From contig NZ_JABWTK010000002.1 in assembly GCF_020071995.1 (NCBI RefSeq), positions 372,001 through 436,000 of the forward strand: DNA of 64,000 bases, given 5' to 3'. How positions within the stretch are numbered: position 1 is the first letter of the stretch; every line of letters begins with the position of its first letter. A model generated the notes under the pieces. That model was not told the DNA's origin and did not search any database. It saw only the letters and a program-made list of their open reading frames with translations. This DNA is from Planococcus chinensis (GTDB lineage Bacteria; Bacillota; Bacilli; Bacillales_A; Planococcaceae). The translations under genes and the position numbers were made by a program. Shown in pieces: positions 25,639-34,676 of the stretch.

Positions 25639-26457
25639 TTGGACAAAAGAGAGGAACTGATGAATCAAGCGGTTCATTTTTTTTCTTTAAAAGGGTTTCA
25701 TCAAACTTCGGTACAGGAAATCGCTCAAGCCTCCGGCATTTCAAAAGGAGCATTCTATAAGCATTTTGATTCTAAAGAAAATCTCTTTATGGATATCCTG
25801 GTACGCTTCCACGATGAGTTGAATGCCGAGCTTGCTTCTCCCGATTCGAAAGAAGGCTTGACGAAAAAACAGGTTTTCGTAAAAAAGCTGGTACTCGAAA
25901 TTGAACGCACTGTAACCAATAAGGAATTCTTTCTAATGGTATTCAAAGACTTTCCAAAAGACAGCAATGAAAACTTGGAGAAATTGTTTTATGAATTGCG
26001 GTCATCTCAACTGTCGGTACATAAAAATAATTTGCTTGAAGCATACGGCGAGAAAGTCCAGCCCTTTATTTACGATCTTGCTACAATTTTGGAAGGCATC
26101 AAACGTGAATACTTCATCAATTTGATTTTCCTGAACCGGGAAGTGGATGCCGAAAAACTGGCTGGCTTTATTGCGTCAAGCCTAGACGCCATTGTCGGCG
26201 CTCTTGATCAGATGGCTCCTGTCCTGACTGACATTCCTTCCACGCTCAGCCCGCTTGAAGAAAGTTTCTTAAAAACCGAAGAAAAAATCCGGATGTCTGC
26301 ACCAAACAAAGAAAAACTGCTGTCCAGCTTGCAACTTTTAAAAGAAGAAACTGCAAAAAAAGAACCACAGCAATTCCTGATTGAAGCCTTATGGCTGTAT
26401 TTATCACAAGAACCACAAATAGAAAAAGAACTTCTTCAGTTAAAGAAATTCTTATAA
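25639..26457 (+). CDS. TetR-family repressor of the RND pump (YerO-like)
   Basis: A 272-residue regulator with a typical TetR N-terminal helix-turn-helix (AVHFFSLKGFHQTSVQEIAQASGISKGAFYKHFDSKENLF at about residues 8-50, read in parts) and a long alpha-helical ligand domain. It starts at TTG 25639, 5 bases after AAGGAGGG. An in-frame longer version from 25471 would run through its own operators and was rejected. It lies 13 bases before an SwrC-type pump gene, the same arrangement as yerO-yerP in Bacillus subtilis. The tandem operators at 25590-25624 suggest autoregulation. Confidence 0.88.
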   Translation: MDKREELMNQAVHFFSLKGFHQTSVQEIAQASGISKGAFYKHFDSKENLFMDILVRFHDELNAELASPDSKEGLTKKQVFVKKLVLEIERTVTNKEFFLMVFKDFPKDSNENLEKLFYELRSSQLSVHKNNLLEAYGEKVQPFIYDLATILEGIKREYFINLIFLNREVDAEKLAGFIASSLDAIVGALDQMAPVLTDIPSTLSPLEESFLKTEEKIRMSAPNKEKLLSSLQLLKEETAKKEPQQFLIEALWLYLSQEPQIEKELLQLKKFL

Positions 26458-26470
26458 AGGAGCATCCGAC

Positions 26471-29400
26471 TTGAAAAAAATTATTGATTTTTCCCTGAAC
26501 AATAAATTCGCGATCTGGATTTTAACCTTAATGGTCGTCATTGCAGGTTTGTATTCCGGATTGACGATGAAGCAAGAATCGATTCCAAGCATTACTTTGC
26601 CTGCGTTAACGGTCATTGCTCCGTATCCGGGAGCGGCACCTGACGAAATCGTCGAAGAATTGACGATTCCGATGGAACAACGGATCCAGAATATGAACGG
26701 AGTTGAACTTGTGACTTCGTCTTCACTGGCAAACGCAGCAACAATCCAAGTCCAATATACATTTGAGACGGACATGGACGAAGCAGCCCGGGAAGTGGAA
26801 AGTGCACTTTCTGAACTGTCCCTTCCAGAAGGCGCCAGTGAACCGGAAGTATCCCGCCTCAGCCTGGATGCTTTCCCAATCCTGACGCTCAGCATCAGTG
26901 AATCCGGAAAATCATTGGAAGAACTGACCACTACAGTGGAAGACAATGTATTGCCTCAACTTGAAGGCGTCGAAGGATTATCAGACGCGCAAATCTCTGG
27001 ACAACGCGTCCAAAAAGTCACAATGGCTTTCAATGAAGAAAAAATGGCCCAATACGGCATGACGCCCGAAACGATCCAGCAATTGATCCAGGGATCCAAC
27101 TTGTCATTCCCGCTTGGCTTAACAGACTTTAATGGCGAATTGAAAAACCTTGTCATTGATGGCAATGTAACAACGGTTGACGATTTAAAAGCTTTGCAGA
27201 TCCCGGCTGTACCGCAGCAAGGGGCTGGAATGCCTCCTGCCGGTCAAGATCCAACAGCTGCTGCTGAAACCGCGCAAGGACAAGCTCCTCCTGCTTCTCC
27301 TGACATGGGCCAAGGCGCAACTCCTGCTACTGGAGCATTGCCTCCTGTAACGGAAGTGCCGACAATCGCACTAAGCGAACTGGCTGATATTGAAGTCGTA
27401 AGTGAAGCTGAATCGATTTCCCGGACAAACGGAGAAGAATCGATCGGCATTCAGGTCGTCAAATCTCCTGAAGCCAATACGGTGGAAGTGGCAAATGCCG
27501 TTAAAGACATTGCCGCTGACCTTGAAAAAGACTACGGTTTGACGGTTGCAACAACATTCGACCAAGCAGAGCCGATTGAGCAATCGGTTGAGACGATGCT
27601 CAGCAAAGCGCTTTACGGTATTTTATTTGCCGTTGTGATCATTCTGATCTTCCTGCGCAGCTTTAAAACAACAATCATTTCCATCATTTCAATTCCGTTG
27701 TCGCTGCTTATGGCGATTTTCCTATTGAACCAAATGGATATTACTTTGAACATCATGACGCTTGGCGCATTGACGGTTGCGATTGGACGCGTCATTGACG
27801 ACTCGATCGTCGTTATTGAAAATATTTACCGCCGCATGGCGTTGCCGGGCGAAAAATTGCGCGGCAAAGAACTAATCCGGGAATCAACACGCGAAATGTT
27901 CATCCCGATTTTCTCTTCTACTATCGTAACGATTGCGGTATTCTTGCCGCTGGCACTTGTCGACGGACAAATCGGTGAATTGTTCCTGCCATTCGCCCTT
28001 GCAGTGGTATTCGCCTTATCTGCTTCCCTGCTCGTTGCGGTAACCATCGTTCCGATGATGGCCCACTCGATGTATGGCAAGCAATTGCAAAATTTGGATG
28101 CAGCCAAATCAAAACAAAAAGAACACAAGCCAGGAAAACTGGCGAACGGTTACCGCCGGATCCTGGAATGGACGTTGAATCACAAAATTATCACATTTGG
28201 CGGTTCAGTCGTTTTATTGGTAGCGAGTTTATTCCTTGTACCGGTCATCGGCGTCTCTTTCCTTCCTGAAGAAGAACAAAAAATGGTCATGGCGACATAC
28301 AGCCCGGAACCTGGCCAAACACTTGAAAATGTGGAACAAATCGCACTTGACGCTGAATCGTTGATTGACGGCCGCGACGGCGTCACCACTTACCAGTACT
28401 CGCTTGGCGGCGACAGCCCATTGTCCGCAATGGGCGGAGGCAGCAACTCAGCGTTGTTCTTCATTGAATATGATGATGAATTTGAGAACTTCAGCAATGA
28501 AGGCGACAAGCTGATCGAAGAATTAAATGGCAAAACCGAAAAAGGCGAATGGGCAGCGCTTGACTTCTCTGCCACTGGTTCAAGCGGCATTGAAACCTTC
28601 GTATACGGCGACAGCATCGAAGACATCCAAACGGCCATTGACCAGATTCAGCCGCTTATGGAAGAAAACGATGGACTTGAAAAAGTCGAATCCAGCCTGA
28701 CTGAAGCATACGACCAATTCACATTGGTTGCCGATCAGGAAAAACTGGGCCAAGCCGGCTTAACAGCGGCACAAATCGGCATGGCATTAAGCGGCACAGG
28801 TGAAGCACCGGTGCTGACTACAGTTAAGCATGAGAATAAAGATATTAATGTTTATGTAGAAGTTGGACAAAAAGATTATGCAGCTATTGATGATGTAACG
28901 GGCGTCCAGATTCCGACAGCACTGGGGACAACAGTTGCCATCGGTGATGTGATGACAGTCGAAGAAGGCAAATCGCCGGATACAATTGACCGCCGCGATG
29001 GGCAGATGTATGCATCCCTTACAGCCGATGTAATAGGCAACGATGCCGCTGAAATCACAGCGGATATCGACGCGAAAGTGGAGGATTTGGACTTGCCGAG
29101 CGGTGTTTCCATTGACCACGGCGGCGTTACGGAACAAATCAATGAATCCTTCACTCAATTAGGTCTGGCAATGTTAGCGGCAATCGCCATCGTCTACTTC
29201 GTGCTCGTTGTGACATTCGGCGGCGCACTGGCACCATTCGCCATCCTGTTCTCCTTGCCGTTCACAGTAATCGGTGTACTCGTTGCCTTATGGATTTCAG
29301 GAGAAGCGTTGAGCGTCAACGCATTGATCGGTGTCTTGATGCTGATCGGTATTGTGGTGACGAACGCAATTGTCCTGGTTGACCGCGTCATTCACAAAGA

Positions 29401-29656
29401 AAAAGAAGGATTTACTACTCGTGAAGCCTTGCTTGAAGCAGGTTCGACCCGTCTTCGTCCGATCTTGATGACGGCACTAGCGACAATCGGCGCGCTCATT
29501 CCGCTTGCAATCGGAGCAGAAGGCGGCGGATTGATTTCCAAAGGCCTCGGCATCACGGTAATCGGCGGATTGACCAGCTCAACTTTATTAACATTGGTAA
29601 TTGTGCCGATCGTCTATGAAGTGGTAGCGAAATTCCGTAAGAAACAAGTAAATTAA
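26471..29656 (+). CDS. swrC: RND efflux permease, SwrC/YerP type
   Basis: A 1061-residue HAE1-type RND transporter that exports lipophilic drugs or self-made surfactants with proton uptake. It has 12 membrane segments (1, then a porter domain, a cluster from about residue 375, and the same pattern in the second half). The TM4 proton relay GRVIDDSIVVIENIYR is at about residue 437. The start is TTG with AAAGGAG 8 bases upstream. A low-complexity Pro/Gln/Ala-rich insert covers about residues 250-295 of the porter domain. Length and the TetR neighbour match B. subtilis SwrC (YerP), which gives surfactin self-resistance. No membrane-fusion or outer-membrane partner is needed in this Gram-positive branch. 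Confidence 0.9.
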   Translation: MKKIIDFSLNNKFAIWILTLMVVIAGLYSGLTMKQESIPSITLPALTVIAPYPGAAPDEIVEELTIPMEQRIQNMNGVELVTSSSLANAATIQVQYTFETDMDEAAREVESALSELSLPEGASEPEVSRLSLDAFPILTLSISESGKSLEELTTTVEDNVLPQLEGVEGLSDAQISGQRVQKVTMAFNEEKMAQYGMTPETIQQLIQGSNLSFPLGLTDFNGELKNLVIDGNVTTVDDLKALQIPAVPQQGAGMPPAGQDPTAAAETAQGQAPPASPDMGQGATPATGALPPVTEVPTIALSELADIEVVSEAESISRTNGEESIGIQVVKSPEANTVEVANAVKDIAADLEKDYGLTVATTFDQAEPIEQSVETMLSKALYGILFAVVIILIFLRSFKTTIISIISIPLSLLMAIFLLNQMDITLNIMTLGALTVAIGRVIDDSIVVIENIYRRMALPGEKLRGKELIRESTREMFIPIFSSTIVTIAVFLPLALVDGQIGELFLPFALAVVFALSASLLVAVTIVPMMAHSMYGKQLQNLDAAKSKQKEHKPGKLANGYRRILEWTLNHKIITFGGSVVLLVASLFLVPVIGVSFLPEEEQKMVMATYSPEPGQTLENVEQIALDAESLIDGRDGVTTYQYSLGGDSPLSAMGGGSNSALFFIEYDDEFENFSNEGDKLIEELNGKTEKGEWAALDFSATGSSGIETFVYGDSIEDIQTAIDQIQPLMEENDGLEKVESSLTEAYDQFTLVADQEKLGQAGLTAAQIGMALSGTGEAPVLTTVKHENKDINVYVEVGQKDYAAIDDVTGVQIPTALGTTVAIGDVMTVEEGKSPDTIDRRDGQMYASLTADVIGNDAAEITADIDAKVEDLDLPSGVSIDHGGVTEQINESFTQLGLAMLAAIAIVYFVLVVTFGGALAPFAILFSLPFTVIGVLVALWISGEALSVNALIGVLMLIGIVVTNAIVLVDRVIHKEKEGFTTREALLEAGSTRLRPILMTALATIGALIPLAIGAEGGGLISKGLGITVIGGLTSSTLLTLVIVPIVYEVVAKFRKKQVN

Positions 29657-29660
29657 TGTG

Positions 29661-29697
29661 AAACCGCTCCAGCCGATATGGCTGGAGCGGTTTTTTT
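29661..29697 (+). terminator. terminator of the efflux operon
   Basis: Fourteen-base perfect arms (AAACCGCTCCAGCC and complement), loop GATAT, seven T. Confidence 0.92.
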
Positions 29698-29721
29698 GTT
29701 GAAAGAGTTTCTCTTTTTGCG

Positions 29722-29826
29722 AATACGCTCGGTTATGGTTAAAATATGCTCGGTTGCGAATGAAATACGCTCTATAAAGGTTAAAATACGCTCGATTGTC
29801 TTAACAATACGCTTCTACCGATAAAA
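29722..29826. repeat. five tandem 21-bp repeats
   Basis: The core AATACGCTCG (with small changes) starts at 29722, 29743, 29764, 29785 and 29806, an exact 21-bp period. The rest of each unit is looser and often ends in TTAA. It lies between two terminators of converging genes, so it is probably not transcribed from either. There are no spacers as in CRISPR; function unknown. Confidence 0.85.
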
Positions 29827-29870
29827 GAGGGCCCGGACTGAAGCTGATCTTCAGTCCGGGCCCTCTTTTT
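29824..29870. terminator. bidirectional terminator after the DUF1028 gene
   Basis: About 20-base arms (AAAGAGGGCCCGGACTGAA and complement) around GCTGATC, with A- and T-runs at the ends. It runs to the stop codon of the minus-strand gene. Confidence 0.9.
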
Positions 29871-30747
29871 ATTGCTTCCGTAAAAATTCCAGCACCTTAT
29901 CATCAATCTTGCGCTCTTCCGTCCAGCGGTCATCAAAGTTCTCGCGCAAAGCGAAGGTCTTCAATGCTTCCTGCACTTCGCCTTCATATTCCGGTTGATC
30001 TGTGTGATCAAGCAACTCCAGCTTCACAAGCTGCTGCTTGATTTCTTCGAATACCGTTCCTTCGATATCAATAAACGCTTCGGACGGCATGCCGTATAAT
30101 TTATGCAGTTCGTATAAACGCTGCAGCTCCTCGATCGGCTCCGGATGGTCATCGACACGAAGATCGACTTTGACGTCATTATAGCCGCCATATCCCGCAT
30201 CTTTCTGTAATACGTATAGAGCCGCCGATTGCTTGCCCCGGCTGTCCCCGCCTGCATGCTGGGCAGCTTCCAATGCTTTCAGCAGCCGCTCTGCAAGCAG
30301 ACCTTCCGTCTTTTCAAACGTTTCGCTCATGGCCGTAACCGTTTCTTCACTGACCAGAATATTGCCCTGTGCGGAATGGTGTTTGCCGACTTTATGGCCT
30401 GCCCAGTCGTAGCATTCTTCACCAGTGAACGCACTGGCTTCCCCTTGTGAGTTAATCACTGCCACTTGGCGCAAATTTCTCCCTGGGTCGTCTGTCACTA
30501 ATTTTGCAATTACTTCTTCCGGCGCCAATCCTTGCTCCAAAAGCGCCAGCCCCTCCGGTCCATACGCTGTATTCGCCCAGGACTGGGTCGCTACTGCTCC
30601 GACATTCGCTTTGGCCCAAGGAACGACCGACCCGACTGCCAGAAATTTCGACTGCACAGCCACACCGACTTCCCCGGTCTTTGGGTCTGCACCAATGATC
30701 GAAAACGTCGCAACCAGCTTATTTTTATCGACCAATTCTCTCACCAT
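29869..30747 (-). CDS. DUF1028 family protein with C-terminal extension
   Basis: A 292-residue protein. Residues 9-205 are a DUF1028 domain, an Ntn-hydrolase-like fold of unknown activity (ATFSIIGADP, GVAVQSKFLAVGSVVPWA, ATQSWANTAYGPEGL, GDSRGKQSAAL). The last 80 residues match the C-terminal domain found on some DUF1028 proteins and proposed to bind peptidoglycan or peptides. No signal peptide is seen, so it is probably cytoplasmic. AAGGAGG lies 7 bases before the ATG. It follows the M42 peptidase gene by 12 bases, so it is the second gene of a peptide or amino-acid degradation operon. Confidence 0.88.
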   Translation of the reverse strand: MVRELVDKNKLVATFSIIGADPKTGEVGVAVQSKFLAVGSVVPWAKANVGAVATQSWANTAYGPEGLALLEQGLAPEEVIAKLVTDDPGRNLRQVAVINSQGEASAFTGEECYDWAGHKVGKHHSAQGNILVSEETVTAMSETFEKTEGLLAERLLKALEAAQHAGGDSRGKQSAALYVLQKDAGYGGYNDVKVDLRVDDHPEPIEELQRLYELHKLYGMPSEAFIDIEGTVFEEIKQQLVKLELLDHTDQPEYEGEVQEALKTFALRENFDDRWTEERKIDDKVLEFLRKQ

Positions 30748-30759
30748 AATAAGCCCTCC

Positions 30760-31821
30760 TTAAAATAGCTTCACCCGGTATTCCTCAGATGGTTTCATTT
30801 CCTTGATAAAGGCCTTTAACAATTCCTTCGTCGCTTCCACATCTCCAAGGTCGATCACTTCAATCGACGAATGCGCATTGCGTGACGGTATCGACAAGAC
30901 ACCAGTCGGAATGCCGTTATGTGCCAGGCTGAATTCTCCTGCGTCCGTCCCGATTCCAGGGAATACTTCCAATTGATACGGCAATCCGTCATTTTCCGCA
31001 ACCTTCACCAAATGCTGCCGCACTTTTTTATTGGCAATCAAGCTGAAATCGAGCACTTTAATGCCGACTCCCGCACCAAGCGCCAAGGTCTGATCCATCA
31101 TTTCTTCCGGCGTGTCGCTGACTGCAGTTGTATCCAGCGCAATCATGACGTCCGCATGAAGCTGATGGCTGCCGACCCTCGCCCCTCGTAAACCCACTTC
31201 TTCCTGAACAGTGAAAATTCCGATAAACTCTCCAGCAAAATCAGCCGCATCCAATTCTTCCAGTGCTTGCACCAAAATGGCGCAGCCTACCCGGTCGTCA
31301 AAGCTCTTTCCGGATACGCGCGTTTCTGTCAGTTCATCGAAATGCGGATACCAGACAATCGGGTCACCGATCCGGATGCCCAGCTCCTTTACTTCCTCTC
31401 GGCTCGCTGCCCCTGCATCAATATACAAACTGCGGTGATTCCTTACTTTTGCTGCATCATCAAATTTCACCATATGGGCAGAAATCGTTCCGATGACGCC
31501 TGTCCGGAGCCCGGTTTCAGTCCGGATCTGGACACGTTGCGACAAGAGGATCCGGTCGTCGTGCCCGCCCAGTTTTTCAAATCGAATCAAGCCATTGTCT
31601 TCAACTTTTTTAACAATAAATCCTACTTCATCCATATGGGCTGCGACAATAATTGCCGGCCCCGGCCGATTTCCCTGTTTGCGGACAATCAAGTTCCCCG
31701 CATTGTCCACTTCGATTGAATCGACTTTCCCTTTTAAGCGCTGAGCTATATATCTTGCTACATCTTCTTCAAATCCGCATGGACCAACAATTTCCGTTAA
31801 CTCTTTCAATAAGTCTTTCAT
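30760..31821 (-). CDS. M42 family metallo-aminopeptidase
   Basis: A 353-residue cytosolic aminopeptidase of the FrvX/glutamyl-aminopeptidase type, a two-metal enzyme usually forming a dodecamer. Metal and catalytic residues are visible in VAAHMDEVGF (His, Asp), GKSFDDRVG (Asp), QEEVGLRGA (catalytic Glu and ligand), ALDTTAVSD (Asp) and NAHSSIE (His). GGAGGT lies 6 bases before ATG 31821. It is the first gene of an operon with the DUF1028 gene. An Lrp-type regulator lies directly upstream on the same strand, behind its own terminator, and may respond to amino acids released by this enzyme. Confidence 0.93.
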   Translation of the reverse strand: MKDLLKELTEIVGPCGFEEDVARYIAQRLKGKVDSIEVDNAGNLIVRKQGNRPGPAIIVAAHMDEVGFIVKKVEDNGLIRFEKLGGHDDRILLSQRVQIRTETGLRTGVIGTISAHMVKFDDAAKVRNHRSLYIDAGAASREEVKELGIRIGDPIVWYPHFDELTETRVSGKSFDDRVGCAILVQALEELDAADFAGEFIGIFTVQEEVGLRGARVGSHQLHADVMIALDTTAVSDTPEEMMDQTLALGAGVGIKVLDFSLIANKKVRQHLVKVAENDGLPYQLEVFPGIGTDAGEFSLAHNGIPTGVLSIPSRNAHSSIEVIDLGDVEATKELLKAFIKEMKPSEEYRVKLF

Positions 31822-31960
31822 CAAATACCTCCATTAAAAGTAACGTGAATAGAATTAATTAGATTAAAAGGTCACAAACATTGTTGTTCATTAACTTTTT
31901 TTATCTCTCTTCACTATACCTAAAGAAAAAAATACAATCAATCAAATTTTCTAAATATAC

Positions 31961-31990
31961 AAAAAACCCGCACATTAAAAATGTGCAGGT
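31961..31990 (-). terminator. terminator of the Lrp-type gene
   Basis: Minus strand: CCTGCACAT, loop, ATGTGCGGG, then six T; one G-U pair. Confidence 0.85.
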
Positions 31991-31999
31991 ACAAGTTCT

Positions 32000-32467
32000 T
32001 CAATTCTCCCGAATAAAGTTGAATTTATTTTTCAACACTTTTAGTTCCACAATAACGTTCATGCGCTCAATCCCCGCAACTTTTTTTAATTTCTGTTCGA
32101 CCAAGTCGCTTAACGCTTCGTTTGACTCCACGCAAACTTCCGATAAAATCTGGTATTCTCCGGTAATCAACGCCACGAACCGCACTTCATCCAGCTCGGC
32201 CAATTCCTTTGCGCATTGCTCCAATTGATCCGGGGCTGCGGCAATTTGGATGGCAGCAATAACATTCAAGCCGATTTTCATCGGGCTGACGACACCGACA
32301 ATCGACAAGGTGCCGTTTTCCCGCAGATTAGAGACACGCAGGCGGATGGTTCTTTCGGCTACGCCAATCCTTGAAGCAATTTCCTTAAAGGTCATCCGCC
32401 CATCATCCTGCAGAAATGATAAGATTTTTAAATCCATTTCATCGAGCCCGTCCGTATGTTCCGCCAT
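32000..32467 (-). CDS. Lrp/AsnC-family transcriptional regulator
   Basis: A 155-residue regulator with an N-terminal helix-turn-helix (DLKILSFLQDDGRMTFKEIA, then IGVAERTIRLRVSNL) and a C-terminal RAM ligand/oligomer domain (about 70-150). The sequence is standard for the family. GGAGAGGAG stands 8 bases before the ATG. It is upstream of, and on the same strand as, the M42 peptidase gene but separated by a terminator; control of that operon is plausible. The effector is not readable from sequence. Confidence 0.9.
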   Translation of the reverse strand: MAEHTDGLDEMDLKILSFLQDDGRMTFKEIASRIGVAERTIRLRVSNLRENGTLSIVGVVSPMKIGLNVIAAIQIAAAPDQLEQCAKELAELDEVRFVALITGEYQILSEVCVESNEALSDLVEQKLKKVAGIERMNVIVELKVLKNKFNFIREN

Positions 32468-32841
32468 CTACTCAACTCCTCTCCAATTCCATGTTTTATC
32501 TTTGAAAACAGAATAGCATAAATTTTTACAGCAAAACAGGTTTCCAGAAATTTCATTTCATTCAAAAAGCCCGAATGATTTTCGGGCTTTTTAGAAATCT
32601 TATCCCTATTCTATTTTATTGTAAATCGTTTGGAAATATAATTTTCCATTCATGCCCCCCTTATATTCTTATCATTTCCCTAAAAGAAAACTCTTTATTT
32701 ATAAGCTTATATGATATAATCGAATCATAAAATATCGAAATATTCTAATATAAGTAACATATATAGGTAATAATTCTCACATTTTCCAGCTGTATACATA
32801 CCTAGTTTTTGATGCTGGGTAAAGAAAAAGGGGTGAGTCTA
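32468..32841. other. divergent intergenic region with an orphan hairpin
   Basis: About 370 bases between the Lrp-type gene and the deacetylase. At 32564-32592 lies a terminator-like hairpin (AAAAAGCCCGAA and complement, T- and A-runs on either side) although no gene ends there. TATAAT at 32715-32720 may be a -10, but no matching -35 was found. The rest is AT-rich with no gene. Confidence 0.6.
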
Positions 32842-33873
32842 GTGAGTAGCAAGATGTTTAAAGTTGCAGCTGTCATTTTACTCGTTTTATTTTCCATGTT
32901 TTCTTTTTCTCCGCAAACTGAAGCAGCCAATTCCAAATATGTCACGAAAGGCGCTACAACCAGCAAAGTGATTGCGTTGACGTTTGACGATGGATCGGAC
33001 GGGACCAACATCAACAAAATTCTCCAAACCTTATCCGCCAACAAAGTAAAAGCGACATTCTTCCTGACCGGTTCCGGTGCCAAAAACCATCCACAGTCGA
33101 TTAAGAACATTACCGCACAAGGCCATCAAATCGGCAACCATTCATACTCTCATCCAGACTTCACTAAATTGACTGCTGCCCAGATGAAATCCGAACTTGA
33201 TAAAACGGAGAGCACGATCAAAGGCATTACCGGCAAATCCACCAAACCGATATTCCGTGCACCGTTCGGGGCCAGCAATGCAAAAGTGCTCGCCGCAGTG
33301 GGCAACGCCGGCTATACGCATACCATCCAGTGGAATATTGACACGCTCGACTGGAAAGGCGTCTCTTCAACCGCTATTACCAACAAAGTGCTGGGTAACG
33401 TCGTGCCTGGCTCCATTGTCTTGATGCATACCGGGGCCGGAGCTTCCGGAACGCCCGGGGCACTTCAAGGCATGATTACAAAGCTGAAAGCGAAAGGCTA
33501 TACTTTTGTGACCGTTTCGCAATTGCTGAAATTGCCGGCGTCTTCTCCGCCTGCAAGCGGTGCGAAATACACCGTCAAAGCCGGGGATACACTTTACAGC
33601 ATTGCGAAAAAGTACAATACGACTGTAGCTGCGATTGCCGCTGCCAATAAAATCCCAAGTCCGTACATCATCCGGGTCGGGCAGGTATTGACGATTCCTG
33701 GAAAAGCCGCTCCCCCACCTGCAGCCGCAATTAAATACACGGTGAAATCGGGAGATACGCTTTACAGCATTGCAAAACGCTACAATTCTACTGTCGCTAA
33801 GATAGCAGCAGCCAATAAAATTCCAAGTCCGTACATTATCCGGGTTGGGCAAGTGCTGACAATCCCAAGATAA
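32842..33873 (+). CDS. secreted polysaccharide deacetylase with two LysM domains
   Basis: A 343-residue exported protein. Signal peptide about 1-30 (SKMFKVAAVILLVLFSMFSF...EA); NodB deacetylase domain about 45-225 with metal and catalytic motifs LTFDDGSD, GNHSYSHPDF, FRAPFGASN and IVLMHTG; then two nearly identical LysM modules (YTVKAGDTLYSIAKKYN and YTVKSGDTLYSIAKRYN), which bind peptidoglycan or chitin. It probably removes acetyl groups from peptidoglycan or a related glycan at the wall. The start is GTG 32842 with AAGGGGTG 6 bases upstream. The two LysM units share long DNA identity, a sign of recent duplication. Confidence 0.93.
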   Translation: MSSKMFKVAAVILLVLFSMFSFSPQTEAANSKYVTKGATTSKVIALTFDDGSDGTNINKILQTLSANKVKATFFLTGSGAKNHPQSIKNITAQGHQIGNHSYSHPDFTKLTAAQMKSELDKTESTIKGITGKSTKPIFRAPFGASNAKVLAAVGNAGYTHTIQWNIDTLDWKGVSSTAITNKVLGNVVPGSIVLMHTGAGASGTPGALQGMITKLKAKGYTFVTVSQLLKLPASSPPASGAKYTVKAGDTLYSIAKKYNTTVAAIAAANKIPSPYIIRVGQVLTIPGKAAPPPAAAIKYTVKSGDTLYSIAKRYNSTVAKIAAANKIPSPYIIRVGQVLTIPR

Positions 33874-33875
33874 GC

Positions 33876-33910
33876 AAAAAGAGTGAGGGATATTCCCTCA
33901 CTCTTTTTTA
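33876..33910. terminator. bidirectional terminator, deacetylase / HD gene
   Basis: Fifteen-base perfect arms (AAAAAGAGTGAGGGA and complement) around TAT, with a T-run. Confidence 0.92.
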
Positions 33911-34456
33911 ATTGCCTTCAAAAACCCTTTCCACTTCTTCTTTCAGTTCTTGTGCCATCGGCCATTCTTCTTGCCGGCTTTTCAGCGCGTTCACAATTTC
34001 CCGGTAATACCATCCTTGCTGTTCCTTCCCCCTGTTAAAACGGTTCCACACTTCATCACCAAATTCTTCAAGATCCAAGCGAATGGAACGCAGATTATGC
34101 AGTTTATCGGCAATGATAACAGCAAGCTCTTCCCGAGAACGGGATGCCAGCTGCGAGACCGTATGGCGCTTGCGCTCTTCCCAAGGCAATGATTTATCCG
34201 GTTCTGAAGCAGCCCGTATTAAAAGCAGTACCCGCTCTCCAAAACCTTCTCTTATTTCATCTTCTGTAGCCGCCGTATCTTCAAGTGTGTCGTGAAGGAG
34301 ACCGGCAGCAATCACTTCTTCTGATTCTCCGGCACGCTGCAGCATCATTCCTACTGCGAAAGGGTGGCTGATATACGGAATGTCTGTCCCTTTTCTTACT
34401 TGGCCCGCGTGCTTCAATGCCGCAAACCCAATTGCATACTCGACTATATTCTTCAC
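33908..34456 (-). CDS. HD-domain hydrolase, MESH1/SpoT-like
   Basis: A 182-residue protein consisting only of an HD hydrolase domain of the RelA/SpoT/MESH1 kind: HAGQVRKGTDIPYISHP, LLHDTLEDT (metal-binding HD) and IIADKLHNLRSI. Short proteins of this type can hydrolyse (p)ppGpp; the synthetase, TGS and ACT domains of long Rel are absent. The start is GTG 34456 with AAGGAGGA 6 bases before it. It is monocistronic. Activity on ppGpp against another nucleotide cannot be settled from sequence. Confidence 0.88.
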   Translation of the reverse strand: MKNIVEYAIGFAALKHAGQVRKGTDIPYISHPFAVGMMLQRAGESEEVIAAGLLHDTLEDTAATEDEIREGFGERVLLLIRAASEPDKSLPWEERKRHTVSQLASRSREELAVIIADKLHNLRSIRLDLEEFGDEVWNRFNRGKEQQGWYYREIVNALKSRQEEWPMAQELKEEVERVFEGN

Positions 34457-34676
34457 GTTTTCTCCTCCTTATTTTTGCTGAACAAAGTGTGTACTTTTTG
34501 GCCAGTTTAGAATCGGCTTCTTTGAGGCCAAATCCGGATTATATAAAAAATTTGTTATTAGTAAATTTTTTCTAATTCTTATTAACAAAATACCTATTTT
34601 TATACGCATTTCCAGCAATATAAGCTATAATATTCCAAGGTTTTCTATTTAATAGAGGATAAAAAGGAGTTTCTAA

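Noticed and set aside
29722-29826. CRISPR array
   Set aside because: Units are 21 bp with a 10-base core and no unique spacers of proper length; no cas genes.
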